From contig CAKSHB010000002.1 of the NCBI GenBank assembly GCA_934456295.1, positions 1 to 64,000 on the forward strand: DNA of 64,000 bases. Direction: 5' to 3'. A program made the translations under genes and the position numbers. Positions 8,378 through 17,446 of the stretch are shown here, in pieces. Position 1 is the first letter of the stretch; every line of letters begins with the position of its first letter. The notes under the pieces were generated by a model. The model saw nothing but the letters and a program-made list of their open reading frames with translations. It made no database searches and was not told where the DNA came from. This stretch comes from an uncultured Clostridia bacterium. GTDB taxonomy: Bacteria; Bacillota; Clostridia; UBA1381; UMGS1253.

Positions 8378-8950
8378 ATGATGATGATATTGAAGAGAAA
8401 AGAGGTATTAATAGGTTCGCTTATCATGCTTATACTGGTTGCGGCGTTTATTAATTTTAACTATTCGGAGCAGACTCAGGATCCGCAGGCACAGACGGCG
8501 TCGGTACAGCAGGAACAGACAAACGAATCCCCGGCGGAAGCAGACGAAACGGCGCGCAAAATGGGCGAGGCACAGTATGTAAGCTCAAATGCGTCCGCGG
8601 ACACGGATTATTTTGCACAGGCAAAGATGAACAAAGAAAGCGCCAGAAGCAAATCGGTTGAACTGCTCAACGCCATGATTAATAATGAAAACACTGATGC
8701 GGAAAGCAAAAAACAGGCGCAGGAGGATATGCTGAAACTCGCTGCTGCGTCCGATAAAGAAGCGTCATGCGAGAACCTTATTAAAGCGAAGGGCTTTTCG
8801 GAATGTGTAGTATATATAAACGGCGACAGCTTGAATGTTACTGTCAAATCGCAGGGACTTTCGGTTGCGGATGCGGCAAAAATTCAGGAAATTGCATCGT
8901 CGCAGACAGGAATTTCGATAAAAAATGTAAAAATAGTTGAAGTTAAATAA
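8378..8950 (+). CDS. spoIIIAH: Stage III sporulation protein AH
   Basis: SpoIIIAH spans the mother-cell membrane and meets SpoIIQ from the forespore in the intermembrane space. One N-terminal membrane segment is followed by a Q/E/A-rich linker and a C-terminal ring-building domain (FliF/EscJ-like) with AKGFSECVVYINGDSLNVTV. A GGGAGG site precedes the ATG. It is the last gene of the operon. The 77-base gap to the next gene holds only a weak 5-pair hairpin near 8991-9006 and a possible TATACT -10 box. Confidence 0.93.
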   Translation: MMMILKRKEVLIGSLIMLILVAAFINFNYSEQTQDPQAQTASVQQEQTNESPAEADETARKMGEAQYVSSNASADTDYFAQAKMNKESARSKSVELLNAMINNENTDAESKKQAQEDMLKLAAASDKEASCENLIKAKGFSECVVYINGDSLNVTVKSQGLSVADAAKIQEIASSQTGISIKNVKIVEVK

Positions 8951-9027
8951 TTTTAGTGATATACTATATACTGAAGATAATATCCGCATGTATTTGCGGC
9001 TTTAAATGCTGAAAGGAGTCGTGCACA

Positions 9028-9498
9028 ATGGAAGAAAAATATAATGCAGACGGAAACGTAAATGAAAGCGTTAACGAAAATGAGGTTGGCAACATTACAA
9101 TATCTGACGAGGTTGTGAGCGTTATAGCGGGTGTGGCAACATCTGAGATAAGCGGAGTTGCTTCAATGTCAGGAACAATTGCCGGCGGTATTGCCGAGAT
9201 ACTGGGCAAGAAGAACATGGGAAAAGGCGTAAAGGTTACAATTGACGGAAATAATGCTGTTATTGATTTGCATATTACCGTTATATACGGAACAAAGGTG
9301 CCCGATGTCGCGTGGGAAATACAGGAAAAGGTTAAAAAGGCTGTCGAAACAATGACGGGGCTTGTTGTGGATAAGGTGAATATCTATATCGAAGGTGTGA
9401 CGATAGAAAAAGAGCCCAAAAAGGAGATCGCACAGCCAAAAAAGACGGCAAAAAAGGAAAAAGCGGATGAAACTGTAAGCGAGGATAGTGACAAGTAA
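9028..9498 (+). CDS. Asp23/Gls24 family envelope stress protein
   Basis: Members of this family are abundant small proteins linked to cell-envelope homeostasis and are found near the membrane in Gram-positives. The core ITISDEVVSVIAGVATSEI, the glycine-rich loop and the block VTIDGNNAVIDLHITV are characteristic. The last 30 residues are a lysine-rich tail, which is not part of the domain. Position after spoIIIAH is common in Clostridia. A strong terminator follows. Confidence 0.92.
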   Translation: MEEKYNADGNVNESVNENEVGNITISDEVVSVIAGVATSEISGVASMSGTIAGGIAEILGKKNMGKGVKVTIDGNNAVIDLHITVIYGTKVPDVAWEIQEKVKKAVETMTGLVVDKVNIYIEGVTIEKEPKKEIAQPKKTAKKEKADETVSEDSDK

Positions 9499-9517
9499 GA
9501 GGAATACATCAGCATAG

Positions 9518-9552
9518 AAAGCTTCCGCACAAAGTTATGCGGAAGCTTTTTT
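9518..9552 (+). terminator. Rho-independent terminator after Asp23 gene
   Basis: A perfect 12-base stem (9518-9529 with 9538-9549) with an 8-base loop is followed by T residues to 9552. This is one of the clearest terminators in the window. Confidence 0.93.
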
Positions 9553-9656
9553 ATGCGTTATTTGAAAAAAAGGCCGTAAAGCAGTAAAGCTTTACAGAAA
9601 ATATCTAAAAAGAGATATGTGCGAACAAAACACAGGCACGCATACGGAGGTTAATT

Positions 9657-10490
9657 ATGGACGAAATATCCGCAAAAGCGCTGAGATGTAAAGAGAGCAT
9701 ACGCCGAAAAACCGATTTTGAGCCGCAGATAGCCATTGTGCTCGGATCGGGGCTCGGCGCATTTGCCGAAAACATAGAAGCGGAAAAAATAATCGGTTAT
9801 AATGAGGTTGACGGCTTTGCCGCTCCGACGGTCAGCGGACACAAGGGACGCATAATATTCGGCAAAATCGGTAAAGTCAGGGTTGCGGCTTTGCAGGGAC
9901 GCATACATTACTATGAGGGACACAGCATGAACGATGTTGTTATGCCTGCCCGCACAATGAGGCTGCTCGGTGCAGAAACTCTCATACTTACGAATGCGGC
10001 AGGCGCGATAAACAAGAGTTATAAACCGGGAGATTTTATGCTTATAAAAGGGCATATATCTTCGCTTGTACCGTCCCCTCTTATCGGAGCGAACGCAGAA
10101 CTGTTCGGAGAGCGTTTTCCTGATATGAGCGAGGTGTATGACTGCGGATTGCGCGAATGTGTAAAAAATGCGGCAAAAGATGAAAATATTAACATACACG
10201 AGGGAGTTTATATACAGACGAGCGGACCGAATTATGAAACGCCCGAGGAAGTCAGAATGTTTGGAATGTGGGGCGCCGATGCTGTCGGAATGAGCACGGC
10301 ATGCGAGGCGATGGCTGCTCGCCATGCGGGAATGAGGGTGTGCGGTCTGAGTGTATTGTCAAACATGGCTGCCGGCATATCGGCAAACGCACTTTCACAT
10401 GAAGAGGTAAAGCAGACGGCGGATATGGCGGCGGATAATTTTAAAAGGCTGCTTTTGGCATCGGTTGAAAAAATTGCCGAAACGCTTTAG
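9657..10490 (+). CDS. punA: Purine nucleoside phosphorylase (trimeric type)
   Basis: The enzyme splits guanosine or inosine (and deoxy forms) with phosphate, giving the free base and ribose-1-phosphate for purine salvage. The phosphate-binding GSGLG is at residues 30-34. The block VVMPARTMRLLGAETLILTNAAG (about 94-116) and the later GMSTACEA and SNMAAG motifs are those of the PNP/MTAP family 2. Length (277) suits the trimeric enzyme. A strong CGGAGG site lies just before ATG 9657. The next gene, adenosine deaminase, makes the inosine this enzyme uses, so the pair forms a short salvage operon. Confidence 0.93.
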   Translation: MDEISAKALRCKESIRRKTDFEPQIAIVLGSGLGAFAENIEAEKIIGYNEVDGFAAPTVSGHKGRIIFGKIGKVRVAALQGRIHYYEGHSMNDVVMPARTMRLLGAETLILTNAAGAINKSYKPGDFMLIKGHISSLVPSPLIGANAELFGERFPDMSEVYDCGLRECVKNAAKDENINIHEGVYIQTSGPNYETPEEVRMFGMWGADAVGMSTACEAMAARHAGMRVCGLSVLSNMAAGISANALSHEEVKQTADMAADNFKRLLLASVEKIAETL

Positions 10491-10547
10491 GGGAAAGTGT
10501 TTTACGGGATATAAAGCCGGAAGAAGATTTAAAGGGGAGAAGCTTTA

Positions 10548-11543
10548 ATGATTGATTTGCACCTGCATTTAGACGGCTCACTCAGCGCCGAAACGATAAT
10601 AAAGCTTGCCGGTGAAGAAGGGGTAAAGCTGCCGGTTTCGGAGGCAAAACTGCTTAAGCCGTATATTTGTGCGGCGAAAAGAGGCGGAGATTTAAATAAG
10701 TATTTACAGTGCTTTGAAATTCCTGTTGCGGTTTTGCAAAGTGAAAAATCGCTCGAATATGCAGTGAAGGAGCTTATAAAAAGACTTGATTTGGCAAAGA
10801 TGAAATATGCCGAGATACGGTTTGCGCCGCAGCTGCATACAAAAAAATCACTTACGACGGAAGGTGTGGCAGAGGCGGCTGTACGCGGACTTGAAGATGC
10901 GCTCGGAAGATGCAAAAGCATGGTTGGGGCACAGATTATACTCTGCTGTATGCGAAACGGGAGCATGCGGGATAATATTGATACTGTCAGAGCCGCAAAA
11001 AATCTGCTCGGACACGGGGTTGCGGCAGTCGATTTGGCAGGAGCGGAGGCACTGTACAGCACGGCGGATTTTCGCAAGGTATTTTTGTTTGCGGAAAAGC
11101 TTGGCGTACCATTTACGATACATGCAGGTGAGGCGGCAGGCGCGGAAAGTGTGCTTGCGGCGATTGAAATGGGAGCAAGACGCATAGGACACGGAATTCG
11201 CATATGTGAGAGCGAAGAAGCGATGAAAATTGTGGGCGATAACGGAATTGCACTTGAAATGTGCCCCACAAGCAATGTTCAGACAGGTGCAACCGAAAGC
11301 CTCAAAAAATATCCGATACGCGAATTTTTAAAGAAGGGGATTATTGCAACAGTCAACACGGATAATATGACTGTGTCTGACACAACGCTGAAAAAGGAGT
11401 TTTCAGCACTGAAAAATTCACTTTCACTTACGGCGGAGGAGGAAAAAATGCTGCTTCTGAATGCGGTATATGCTTCATTTTTGCCCGAAGAAGAGAAACA
11501 AAAGCTTTATGAGTACGTTTATGAGAAGGCTCCGCTTGTGTAG
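10548..11543 (+). CDS. add: Adenosine deaminase
   Basis: The enzyme deaminates adenosine or deoxyadenosine to inosine. Zinc ligands and catalytic residues are visible: HLH at residues 5-7, HAGE at 192-195 (a zinc His and the catalytic Glu), the RIGHG motif (His 215) and NTD with Asp 272. Length 331 matches the family. It follows the phosphorylase by 57 bases and is probably co-transcribed with it. A terminator directly follows. Confidence 0.93.
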   Translation: MIDLHLHLDGSLSAETIIKLAGEEGVKLPVSEAKLLKPYICAAKRGGDLNKYLQCFEIPVAVLQSEKSLEYAVKELIKRLDLAKMKYAEIRFAPQLHTKKSLTTEGVAEAAVRGLEDALGRCKSMVGAQIILCCMRNGSMRDNIDTVRAAKNLLGHGVAAVDLAGAEALYSTADFRKVFLFAEKLGVPFTIHAGEAAGAESVLAAIEMGARRIGHGIRICESEEAMKIVGDNGIALEMCPTSNVQTGATESLKKYPIREFLKKGIIATVNTDNMTVSDTTLKKEFSALKNSLSLTAEEEKMLLLNAVYASFLPEEEKQKLYEYVYEKAPLV

Positions 11544-11564
11544 CCCGATAATTTGCGACAAAAA

Positions 11565-11597
11565 ATGCGCCGTACAAAAAGTACGGCGTATTTTTTT
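11565..11597 (+). terminator. Rho-independent terminator after add
   Basis: An 11-base stem (11565-11575 with 11581-11591, one G-U pair) has a five-A loop and is followed by a run of T to 11597. Confidence 0.92.
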
Positions 11598-11609
11598 ATT
11601 GTGCTGTCA

Positions 11610-11638
11610 TTGACTGTTAAAATAAAAGGTGTTATAAT
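11610..11638 (+). promoter_or_regulatory. Sigma-A promoter upstream of adhE
   Basis: TTGACT (11610-11615), a 17-base spacer and TATAAT (11633-11638) form a near-perfect vegetative promoter. The transcript would start near 11645 and carry a leader of about 240 bases before adhE. Confidence 0.75.
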
Positions 11639-11762
11639 TAATTATGTATGAAATTTGCTTTTATAAAGAAAAAATTTCCTGATTGTATTACGGATAAATT
11701 CGGATATATCGACAAAGATATATTGGTATGCTTTTTTAATAATTGTAATCGGAGAAAAAGTA

Positions 11763-11778
11763 TGTTAATTTTTTAACA
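11763..11778. promoter_or_regulatory. Candidate Rex operator upstream of adhE
   Basis: TGTTAA, four T, TTAACA is a perfect inverted repeat matching the core of the Rex consensus (TTGTTAAnnnnTTAACAA), except for the outermost bases. Rex, the NADH/NAD+-sensing repressor, is known to control adhE in Clostridia. The site lies about 105 bases before the adhE start and about 120 bases downstream of the predicted transcription start, so it would work as a roadblock or serve a second promoter not recognised here. No rex gene is in the window. Confidence 0.55.
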
Positions 11779-11884
11779 GGCAGACCGATTGCGGTGTGAT
11801 ACCGATACAGTATGGCACCAATAAGAAAAGACGGATAGTAAACCGATAGACGAATTTAAAATCATAATTCAGGAGGCTGCGTTT

Positions 11885-14590
11885 ATGAAAGCGAAAAAGT
11901 ATGAGATTGTTGACGATACCGCTAAACTCGAAAATGCGATTTTGCGTGTAAGAGAGGCGCAGAGAAAGTATGCGCAATATACGCAGGAGCAGGTGGATAA
12001 GATATTTCTGGCGGCAGCGTCGGCGGCAAACAAAATGCGTATTCCTCTGGCAAAACTTGCCGTTGAAGAAACCGGCATGGGAGTAGTTGAGGATAAAGTA
12101 ATAAAAAACAATTATGCTGCGGAATATATTTACAATGCATACAAAAACGTGAAAACGTGCGGTGTGCTTGAGGAAGATAAAGAATACGGAATAAAGAAAA
12201 TAGCAGAGCCGATAGGCGTTATAGCGGCAGTAATTCCGACGACCAATCCGACCTCTACGGCGATTTTTAAAACGCTTATTTCTCTCAAAACGAGAAACGG
12301 AATTATATTAAGTCCGCATCCGCGAGCAAAAAATGCAACAATAGCTGCGGCAAAGATAGTTTTGGAGGCAGCCGTAAAGGCGGGAGCGCCGGAGGATATT
12401 ATTTCGTGGATTGATGTTCCGAGCCTTGAGATGACAAATGTTGTGATGAAGGAGGCTGACATAATCCTTGCCACGGGCGGTCCGGGCATGGTGAAGGCTG
12501 CATATTCAAGCGGCAAGCCGGCTCTTGGCGTAGGTCCGGGAAACACACCGGCAATAATAGATGAAAGCGCCGACATAATCATGGCGGTAAGCTCGATTAT
12601 TCATTCAAAAACCTTTGATAACGGCGTAATATGTGCCTCAGAGCAGTCGGTTATAGTGCCGGATACGATTTATGACGCAGTTAAAGCCGAGTTTGAAGAG
12701 CGCGGGTGTTATTTTCTAAGCCCGAAGGAAACGGAAATGGTGCGGAAAACTATAATCATAAACGGTTCGCTCAATGCAAAAATTGTCGGTCAGACAGCGC
12801 ACACAATTGCAAAGCTGGCAGGGATAGACGTGGCAGAAAGCACAAAAATACTGATAGGCGAGGTTGAGTCGGTCGATATATCCGAGGAATTTGCCCATGA
12901 AAAGCTTTCGCCCGTACTTGCTATGTATAAAGCGAAAAATATCACCGACGCATTTGATAAGGCGCAGAGGCTTATTGAGGACGGCGGCTACGGACACACG
13001 TCATCAATATATCTGAACGCTTCTGAGGCAGGCGCAGTACTTGATGAATTTGCACGGCGTATGCAAACCTGCCGTATTCTTGTAAATACACCGTCCTCAC
13101 AGGGCGGAATAGGCGATTTGTATAACTTTAAGCTTGCTCCGTCGCTCACATTGGGCTGCGGCTCATGGGGAGGAAATTCAGTAAGCGATAATGTTGGCGT
13201 AATGAATCTTTTAAACATTAAGACGGTTGCTGAAAGGAGAGAAAATATGCTTTGGTTCAGAGCGCCCGAAAAGATATATATGAAAAGAGGCTGTCTGCCG
13301 GCTGCGCTTGATGAATTAAAGCGTGTTATGGGCAAACAGAGAGCATTTATCGTAACTGACAGCTTTCTTTACAATAACGGCTATACAAAAGCCGTTACAG
13401 ACCGGCTTGATGAACTGGAAATACAGCATGCGGTGTTTTTTGACGTTGAACCCGATCCGACGCTTGCATGCGCAAGAGCCGGAGCAGAACGCATGAAATC
13501 CTTCCGCCCCGACTGTATAATTGCGCTCGGCGGCGGTTCTGCGATGGACGCGGCAAAAATAATGTGGGTGCTCTATGAACACCCCGATGCCGATTTTATG
13601 GATATGGCAATGCGTTTTATAGACATAAGAAAAAGAGTGTATACCTTTCCGAAGATGGGAGAAAAAGCATATTTTACAGCAATACCGACATCTGCCGGCA
13701 CAGGCTCGGAGGTTACGCCGTTTGCGGTCATAACCGATGAACAGACAGGTATAAAATATCCGCTGGCGGATTATGAGCTTCTGCCGAATATGGCGATTAT
13801 CGACACAGATTTTCACATGTCTGCGCCGAAAGGGCTTACTGCGGCGTCGGGTATTGATGCTGCAACACATGCTCTGGAGGCATATGCGTCGATGCTTGCA
13901 ACCGATTACACAGATTCTCTTGCACTCGGAGCGCTTAAAATTATATTTGAATATTTGCCGCGCGCATATGATAACGGCGAAAAAGACCCCGTTGCGCGTG
14001 AAAAAATGGCAAATGCGGCAACTATGGCAGGTATGGCGTTTGCAAATGCATTTTTGGGTGTGTGCCATTCAATGGCGCATAAGCTCGGCGCGTTCTGTCA
14101 TCTGCCGCACGGTGTTGCAAACGCGCTTATGATAGATGAAGTACTCAGATTTAACGCGAGCGAAGTGCCTGTAAAAATGGGAACATTTTCACAGTATGAC
14201 CATCCGCACACGCTTGAGCGCTACGGTGAGATTGCAAAACACCTGGGGTTGGGCGGGGACAGTGATGAGGAACGGCTCGAAAAGCTTATAGAAGCGCTTG
14301 ACGGGCTTAAAAGAAAGGTTGGAATTAAGGACACCATTAAAGCTTACGGCGTTGACGAGAAGGATTTTCTTGCAGGGCTTGATGAAATGACCGAGCAGGC
14401 GTTTGACGACCAGTGCACGGGCGCAAATCCCAGATATCCTCTTATGAGCGAGATAAGACAGATGTATCTTGACGCATATTACGGAAACGGGCATTTCGGC
14501 GATGAGCAAATGCCGAAATCGGAAACAGTTGTTCCGAAGGAAGATGCTGTCAAAAAGATTTACCGTAAAAAAGCAAACGAAAAACAGTAG
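11885..14590 (+). CDS. adhE: Bifunctional acetaldehyde-CoA/alcohol dehydrogenase
   Basis: AdhE reduces acetyl-CoA to acetaldehyde and then to ethanol, oxidising two NADH. The N-terminal aldehyde dehydrogenase half contains the catalytic cysteine (Cys 250 in NGVICASEQ). The linker ends near residue 450. The C-terminal iron-dependent alcohol dehydrogenase half has GGGSAMDAAKIMW and the metal-binding region with CHSMAHKLGAFCHLPHG. At 901 residues it is a normal full-length spirosome-forming enzyme. AGGAGG precedes ATG 11885. It heads a run of co-directional genes ending with a hydrogenase at 20087, with no internal terminator seen. Confidence 0.96.
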   Translation: MKAKKYEIVDDTAKLENAILRVREAQRKYAQYTQEQVDKIFLAAASAANKMRIPLAKLAVEETGMGVVEDKVIKNNYAAEYIYNAYKNVKTCGVLEEDKEYGIKKIAEPIGVIAAVIPTTNPTSTAIFKTLISLKTRNGIILSPHPRAKNATIAAAKIVLEAAVKAGAPEDIISWIDVPSLEMTNVVMKEADIILATGGPGMVKAAYSSGKPALGVGPGNTPAIIDESADIIMAVSSIIHSKTFDNGVICASEQSVIVPDTIYDAVKAEFEERGCYFLSPKETEMVRKTIIINGSLNAKIVGQTAHTIAKLAGIDVAESTKILIGEVESVDISEEFAHEKLSPVLAMYKAKNITDAFDKAQRLIEDGGYGHTSSIYLNASEAGAVLDEFARRMQTCRILVNTPSSQGGIGDLYNFKLAPSLTLGCGSWGGNSVSDNVGVMNLLNIKTVAERRENMLWFRAPEKIYMKRGCLPAALDELKRVMGKQRAFIVTDSFLYNNGYTKAVTDRLDELEIQHAVFFDVEPDPTLACARAGAERMKSFRPDCIIALGGGSAMDAAKIMWVLYEHPDADFMDMAMRFIDIRKRVYTFPKMGEKAYFTAIPTSAGTGSEVTPFAVITDEQTGIKYPLADYELLPNMAIIDTDFHMSAPKGLTAASGIDAATHALEAYASMLATDYTDSLALGALKIIFEYLPRAYDNGEKDPVAREKMANAATMAGMAFANAFLGVCHSMAHKLGAFCHLPHGVANALMIDEVLRFNASEVPVKMGTFSQYDHPHTLERYGEIAKHLGLGGDSDEERLEKLIEALDGLKRKVGIKDTIKAYGVDEKDFLAGLDEMTEQAFDDQCTGANPRYPLMSEIRQMYLDAYYGNGHFGDEQMPKSETVVPKEDAVKKIYRKKANEKQ

Positions 14591-14611
14591 TGTGCGAGGA
14601 GGTAAGAAAAG

Positions 14612-15361
14612 ATGAAGCTTGACAGAGTAATTGCCGTAAGAAATAATAAAACGATATACCGTGACGGGGATTTGTGTGTGAAGGTATTTGACGGAGATTT
14701 TTCAAAAGCCGATGTATTAAATGAGGCGCTTAACCAGGCGCGTATAGAGGAAACAGGGCTGAACGTGCCGAAGATAAAAGAAGTTATGACAATTGACGGC
14801 AAATGGGCGATAGTGTCCGAATATATTTCGGGAAAAACGCTTGCACAGCTTATGGCGGAAAATCCCGACAAAAAAGAGCAGTATATGAATTTGTTTGTTG
14901 ATTTGCAGCTTGATATGCATTCAAAAAAATGTCCGCTGTTAAACAAGCTGCGCGATAAGATGAACTCGAAGATAGATATGACAAATCTCGATGCGACAAC
15001 GCGCTACGATTTGCATACAAGGCTTGAGGCAATGCCGTATCATTCAAAAGTGTGCCATGGGGATTTTAACCCGAGCAACATTATAATTACAGATGAAGGC
15101 AGAGAGTATATTTTAGACTGGTCGCATGCAACGCAGGGCAATGCTTCTGCCGACGCAGCGAGAACATACCTTCTGTTCTGGCTTGGGGGCGATATTGACA
15201 GTGCGGAAAAATATCTTGAGCTGTTTTGTAAAAAGAGCGATACGGCAAAACAGTATGTTCAGAAATGGATGCCGATAGTTGCCGCGTCACAGTCGGTAAA
15301 AGGGAATGAAAAAGAACGCGAGTTTCTGCTGTCATGGGTAGATGTTGTTGATTATCAATAG
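14612..15361 (+). CDS. Aminoglycoside phosphotransferase/choline kinase-like protein (TIGR02172-like)
   Basis: This small kinase-fold protein has the catalytic loop HGDFNPSN (residues 149-156; Asp 151 and Asn 156) and the metal-binding Asp 169 in ILDWSHA. An N-terminal lobe with the nucleotide-binding lysine pattern (LCVKVFDG) is present. The best match I recognise is the TIGR02172-type family, found in Clostridia and Fibrobacter. The substrate is unknown; nothing here suggests antibiotic resistance. It begins 21 bases after adhE behind GAGGAGG and is probably co-transcribed, which is an unusual setting for a small-molecule kinase. Confidence 0.8.
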   Translation: MKLDRVIAVRNNKTIYRDGDLCVKVFDGDFSKADVLNEALNQARIEETGLNVPKIKEVMTIDGKWAIVSEYISGKTLAQLMAENPDKKEQYMNLFVDLQLDMHSKKCPLLNKLRDKMNSKIDMTNLDATTRYDLHTRLEAMPYHSKVCHGDFNPSNIIITDEGREYILDWSHATQGNASADAARTYLLFWLGGDIDSAEKYLELFCKKSDTAKQYVQKWMPIVAASQSVKGNEKEREFLLSWVDVVDYQ

Positions 15362-15420
15362 CCGAAAAGGCTGTAAATAAAAAATTAAAAGCTTGATATA
15401 AGCTGAAAGGAAGGTTTGTT

Positions 15421-15660
15421 ATGAAAATTACCGTGTGTATAGGGAGCTCATGTCATATAAAGGGCTCAAGGCAGGTTGTGGAGCAGCTTCAATACCTGAT
15501 TGCAAAAAATGAACTTAAAGATAAGGTGGACCTGGGCGGCACTTTCTGCATGGGAAAGTGCCAGGAGGGTGTCTGTGTTACGGTTGACGATGTATTTCAT
15601 TCGGTATCGCCGGAAACCGTTGATGAATTTTTTGAAAAAGAGGTTATGGCAAAGCTGTAA
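15421..15660 (+). CDS. Small thioredoxin-like [2Fe-2S] ferredoxin
   Basis: A 79-residue protein with four cysteines in the NuoE/thioredoxin-like [2Fe-2S] arrangement: Cys 6 and 11 (C-x4-C) and Cys 43 and 47 (C-x3-C). A fifth cysteine is at 52. This is the cluster domain alone, without the helical N-terminal part of NuoE. Placed directly before the sensory hydrogenase, it may carry electrons to or from the hydrogenases of this operon. AAAGGAAGG lies before the ATG. Confidence 0.85.
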   Translation: MKITVCIGSSCHIKGSRQVVEQLQYLIAKNELKDKVDLGGTFCMGKCQEGVCVTVDDVFHSVSPETVDEFFEKEVMAKL

Positions 15661-15760
15661 GACAGACGAAGGTTTTGAGTGTGTGAGAACTTTGACTGTA
15701 TGAGATTTTGACAGAAAAGATTGTGAGGGATATTTAAGAATACTGTATGAGAGAAAGGAT

Positions 15761-17446
15761 GTGACGAAGGTGCCGGATTGTCTTACACTGAAAAAATCAA
15801 ACTGCAAAAACTGTTATAAGTGTATTCGCCACTGTCCCGTAAAATCAATACGCTTTTCGGGAAATCAGGCACACATAGTCGGAGATGAATGTGTTTTGTG
15901 CGGACATTGTTTTGTGGTCTGTCCGCAGAACGCCAAGCAGATTGTAAACGAAACAGAGAAGGTGCGCGTGCTGCTTCAGAGCGGCGACCCTGTGATAGTA
16001 AGTCTTGCGCCGTCATTTGTTGCAAACTATGACGGAGTGGGAATTGAATCAATGCGTGCGGCGCTGAAAAAGCTTGGTTTTTATGACGCGGAGGAAACGG
16101 CAGTCGGAGCGACAATTGTTAAAAACGAGTATGAGCGTATGCTTAGAGAGGAGAATAGGAATATTATAATATCTTCATGCTGCCATTCGATAAATCTGCT
16201 TATACAGAAATATTTTCCGTCAGAACTGCCGTATCTTGCTGATGTTGTTTCGCCGATGCAGGCACATTGCAGTGATATCAAAAAGAGATATCCGAATGCA
16301 AAAACTGTTTTTATCGGGCCATGCGTTGCAAAAAAGGACGAGGCAGAGAGATATTATGGTATAGTTGATGCCGTGCTCACATTTGAGGAACTCACAAAAT
16401 GGTTTGAGGACGAAAAAATTGAACCTGAAAAGATGATTGATAATTATGAGGAAAGCCGAGCAAGATTTTTCCCGACAACGGGCGGCATACTGAAAACCAT
16501 GCGCGAAAGACTGCCGGAATATACATATATGGCGATTGACGGTATTGATAACTGTATTACCGCACTTAAAGATATTGAGGAAGGAAATATACATAACTGT
16601 TTTATTGAAATGTCGGCATGTACAGGGAGCTGTATAGGCGGTCCCGTTATGGAAAAATACCATCGCCTGCCTGTGCGCGATTATATGTCGGTTGCAAAAT
16701 TTGCGGGCAATAAAGACTTTGACGTAAAACAGCCCGACGCACTTGAAGTGCACAAGAATTTTGAAATAATTAACCACAGACAGCAAATGCCGAGTGAGCA
16801 GGAAATACACGATATTCTCAGACAAATGGGCAAAATGAAACCGTCGGACGAATTGAACTGCGGTTCATGCGGATATAACACATGCCGCGAAAAGGCTGTG
16901 GCAATATATCAGGGCAAAGCCGAAATATCGATGTGTCTGCCGTTTTTGAAGGATAAAGCAGAGAGCTTTTCCGACAATATTGTAAACAACACTCCAAACG
17001 GCATTATTGTTTTAAACGAGAAGCTGGAGGTGCAGCAGATAAATACGGCTGCCAGAAAAATTATGAATATACGCTCAAGCGGCGATGTTCTGGGCTCACA
17101 GGTTGTACGGATACTTGACCCGGGAATATTTGCCGAGGTTTTGCAGAGCGGAAGGGATATAAGAGATCACAGAACATATCTTGCGGAGTATGGAAAATAT
17201 GTTGAGCAGACGGTTATCTATGACAGCGGCTACCGCTTGCTTATATGCATTATGCGTGATGTGACAGATGAGGAGAAGGCGCGCGAAAAGAAGGAACGCA
17301 TAGGGCGCCAGACGGTTGAAACGGCGGATAAGGTTGTGGATAAGCAAATGCGTATAGTTCAGGAGATTGCATCGCTTCTGGGCGAAACTGCCGCAGAAAC
17401 AAAGATTGCGCTTTCAAAGCTGAAGGAGTCGATTTCTGATGAATAA
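15761..17446 (+). CDS. PAS-domain [FeFe]-hydrogenase homologue, putative sensor (HydS-like)
   Basis: Domains in order: two [4Fe-4S] ferredoxin motifs (Cys 15, 18, 21, 25 and 44, 47, 50, 54), an [FeFe]-hydrogenase H-cluster domain (about 70-330), a four-cysteine FeS domain (Cys 367, 370, 375, 392) and a PAS domain (about 404-503) with a helical tail. H-cluster cysteines remain: L1 SSCCHS (140, 141), L2 GPCVAKK (188), L3 MSACTGSC (287, 291). The L1 motif departs from TSCCPxW, as in the sensory group C hydrogenases such as HydS of Ruminococcus. A role in sensing H2 or redox state rather than catalysis is inferred. The start is GTG 15761, or GTG 15770, which is better spaced from AAGGA. Confidence 0.85.
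   Translation: MTKVPDCLTLKKSNCKNCYKCIRHCPVKSIRFSGNQAHIVGDECVLCGHCFVVCPQNAKQIVNETEKVRVLLQSGDPVIVSLAPSFVANYDGVGIESMRAALKKLGFYDAEETAVGATIVKNEYERMLREENRNIIISSCCHSINLLIQKYFPSELPYLADVVSPMQAHCSDIKKRYPNAKTVFIGPCVAKKDEAERYYGIVDAVLTFEELTKWFEDEKIEPEKMIDNYEESRARFFPTTGGILKTMRERLPEYTYMAIDGIDNCITALKDIEEGNIHNCFIEMSACTGSCIGGPVMEKYHRLPVRDYMSVAKFAGNKDFDVKQPDALEVHKNFEIINHRQQMPSEQEIHDILRQMGKMKPSDELNCGSCGYNTCREKAVAIYQGKAEISMCLPFLKDKAESFSDNIVNNTPNGIIVLNEKLEVQQINTAARKIMNIRSSGDVLGSQVVRILDPGIFAEVLQSGRDIRDHRTYLAEYGKYVEQTVIYDSGYRLLICIMRDVTDEEKAREKKERIGRQTVETADKVVDKQMRIVQEIASLLGETAAETKIALSKLKESISDE

Noticed and set aside
9576..9595. Terminator or attenuator in the punA leader
   Set aside because: A 7-base GTAAAGC/GCTTTAC hairpin is present but has no T tract and is short enough to be chance.
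13316..14068. Long antisense reading frame of 250 codons inside adhE
   Set aside because: It runs opposite to a certain gene, has basic low-quality composition and no recognisable domain. The same applies to antisense frames at 9651-10325, 35505-36110, 49420-50517 and 54821-55702.
14612..15361. Antibiotic resistance gene (aminoglycoside phosphotransferase)
   Set aside because: The fold is shared, but the sequence fits a clostridial housekeeping-type family and the gene sits in a metabolic operon with no mobile element around it.
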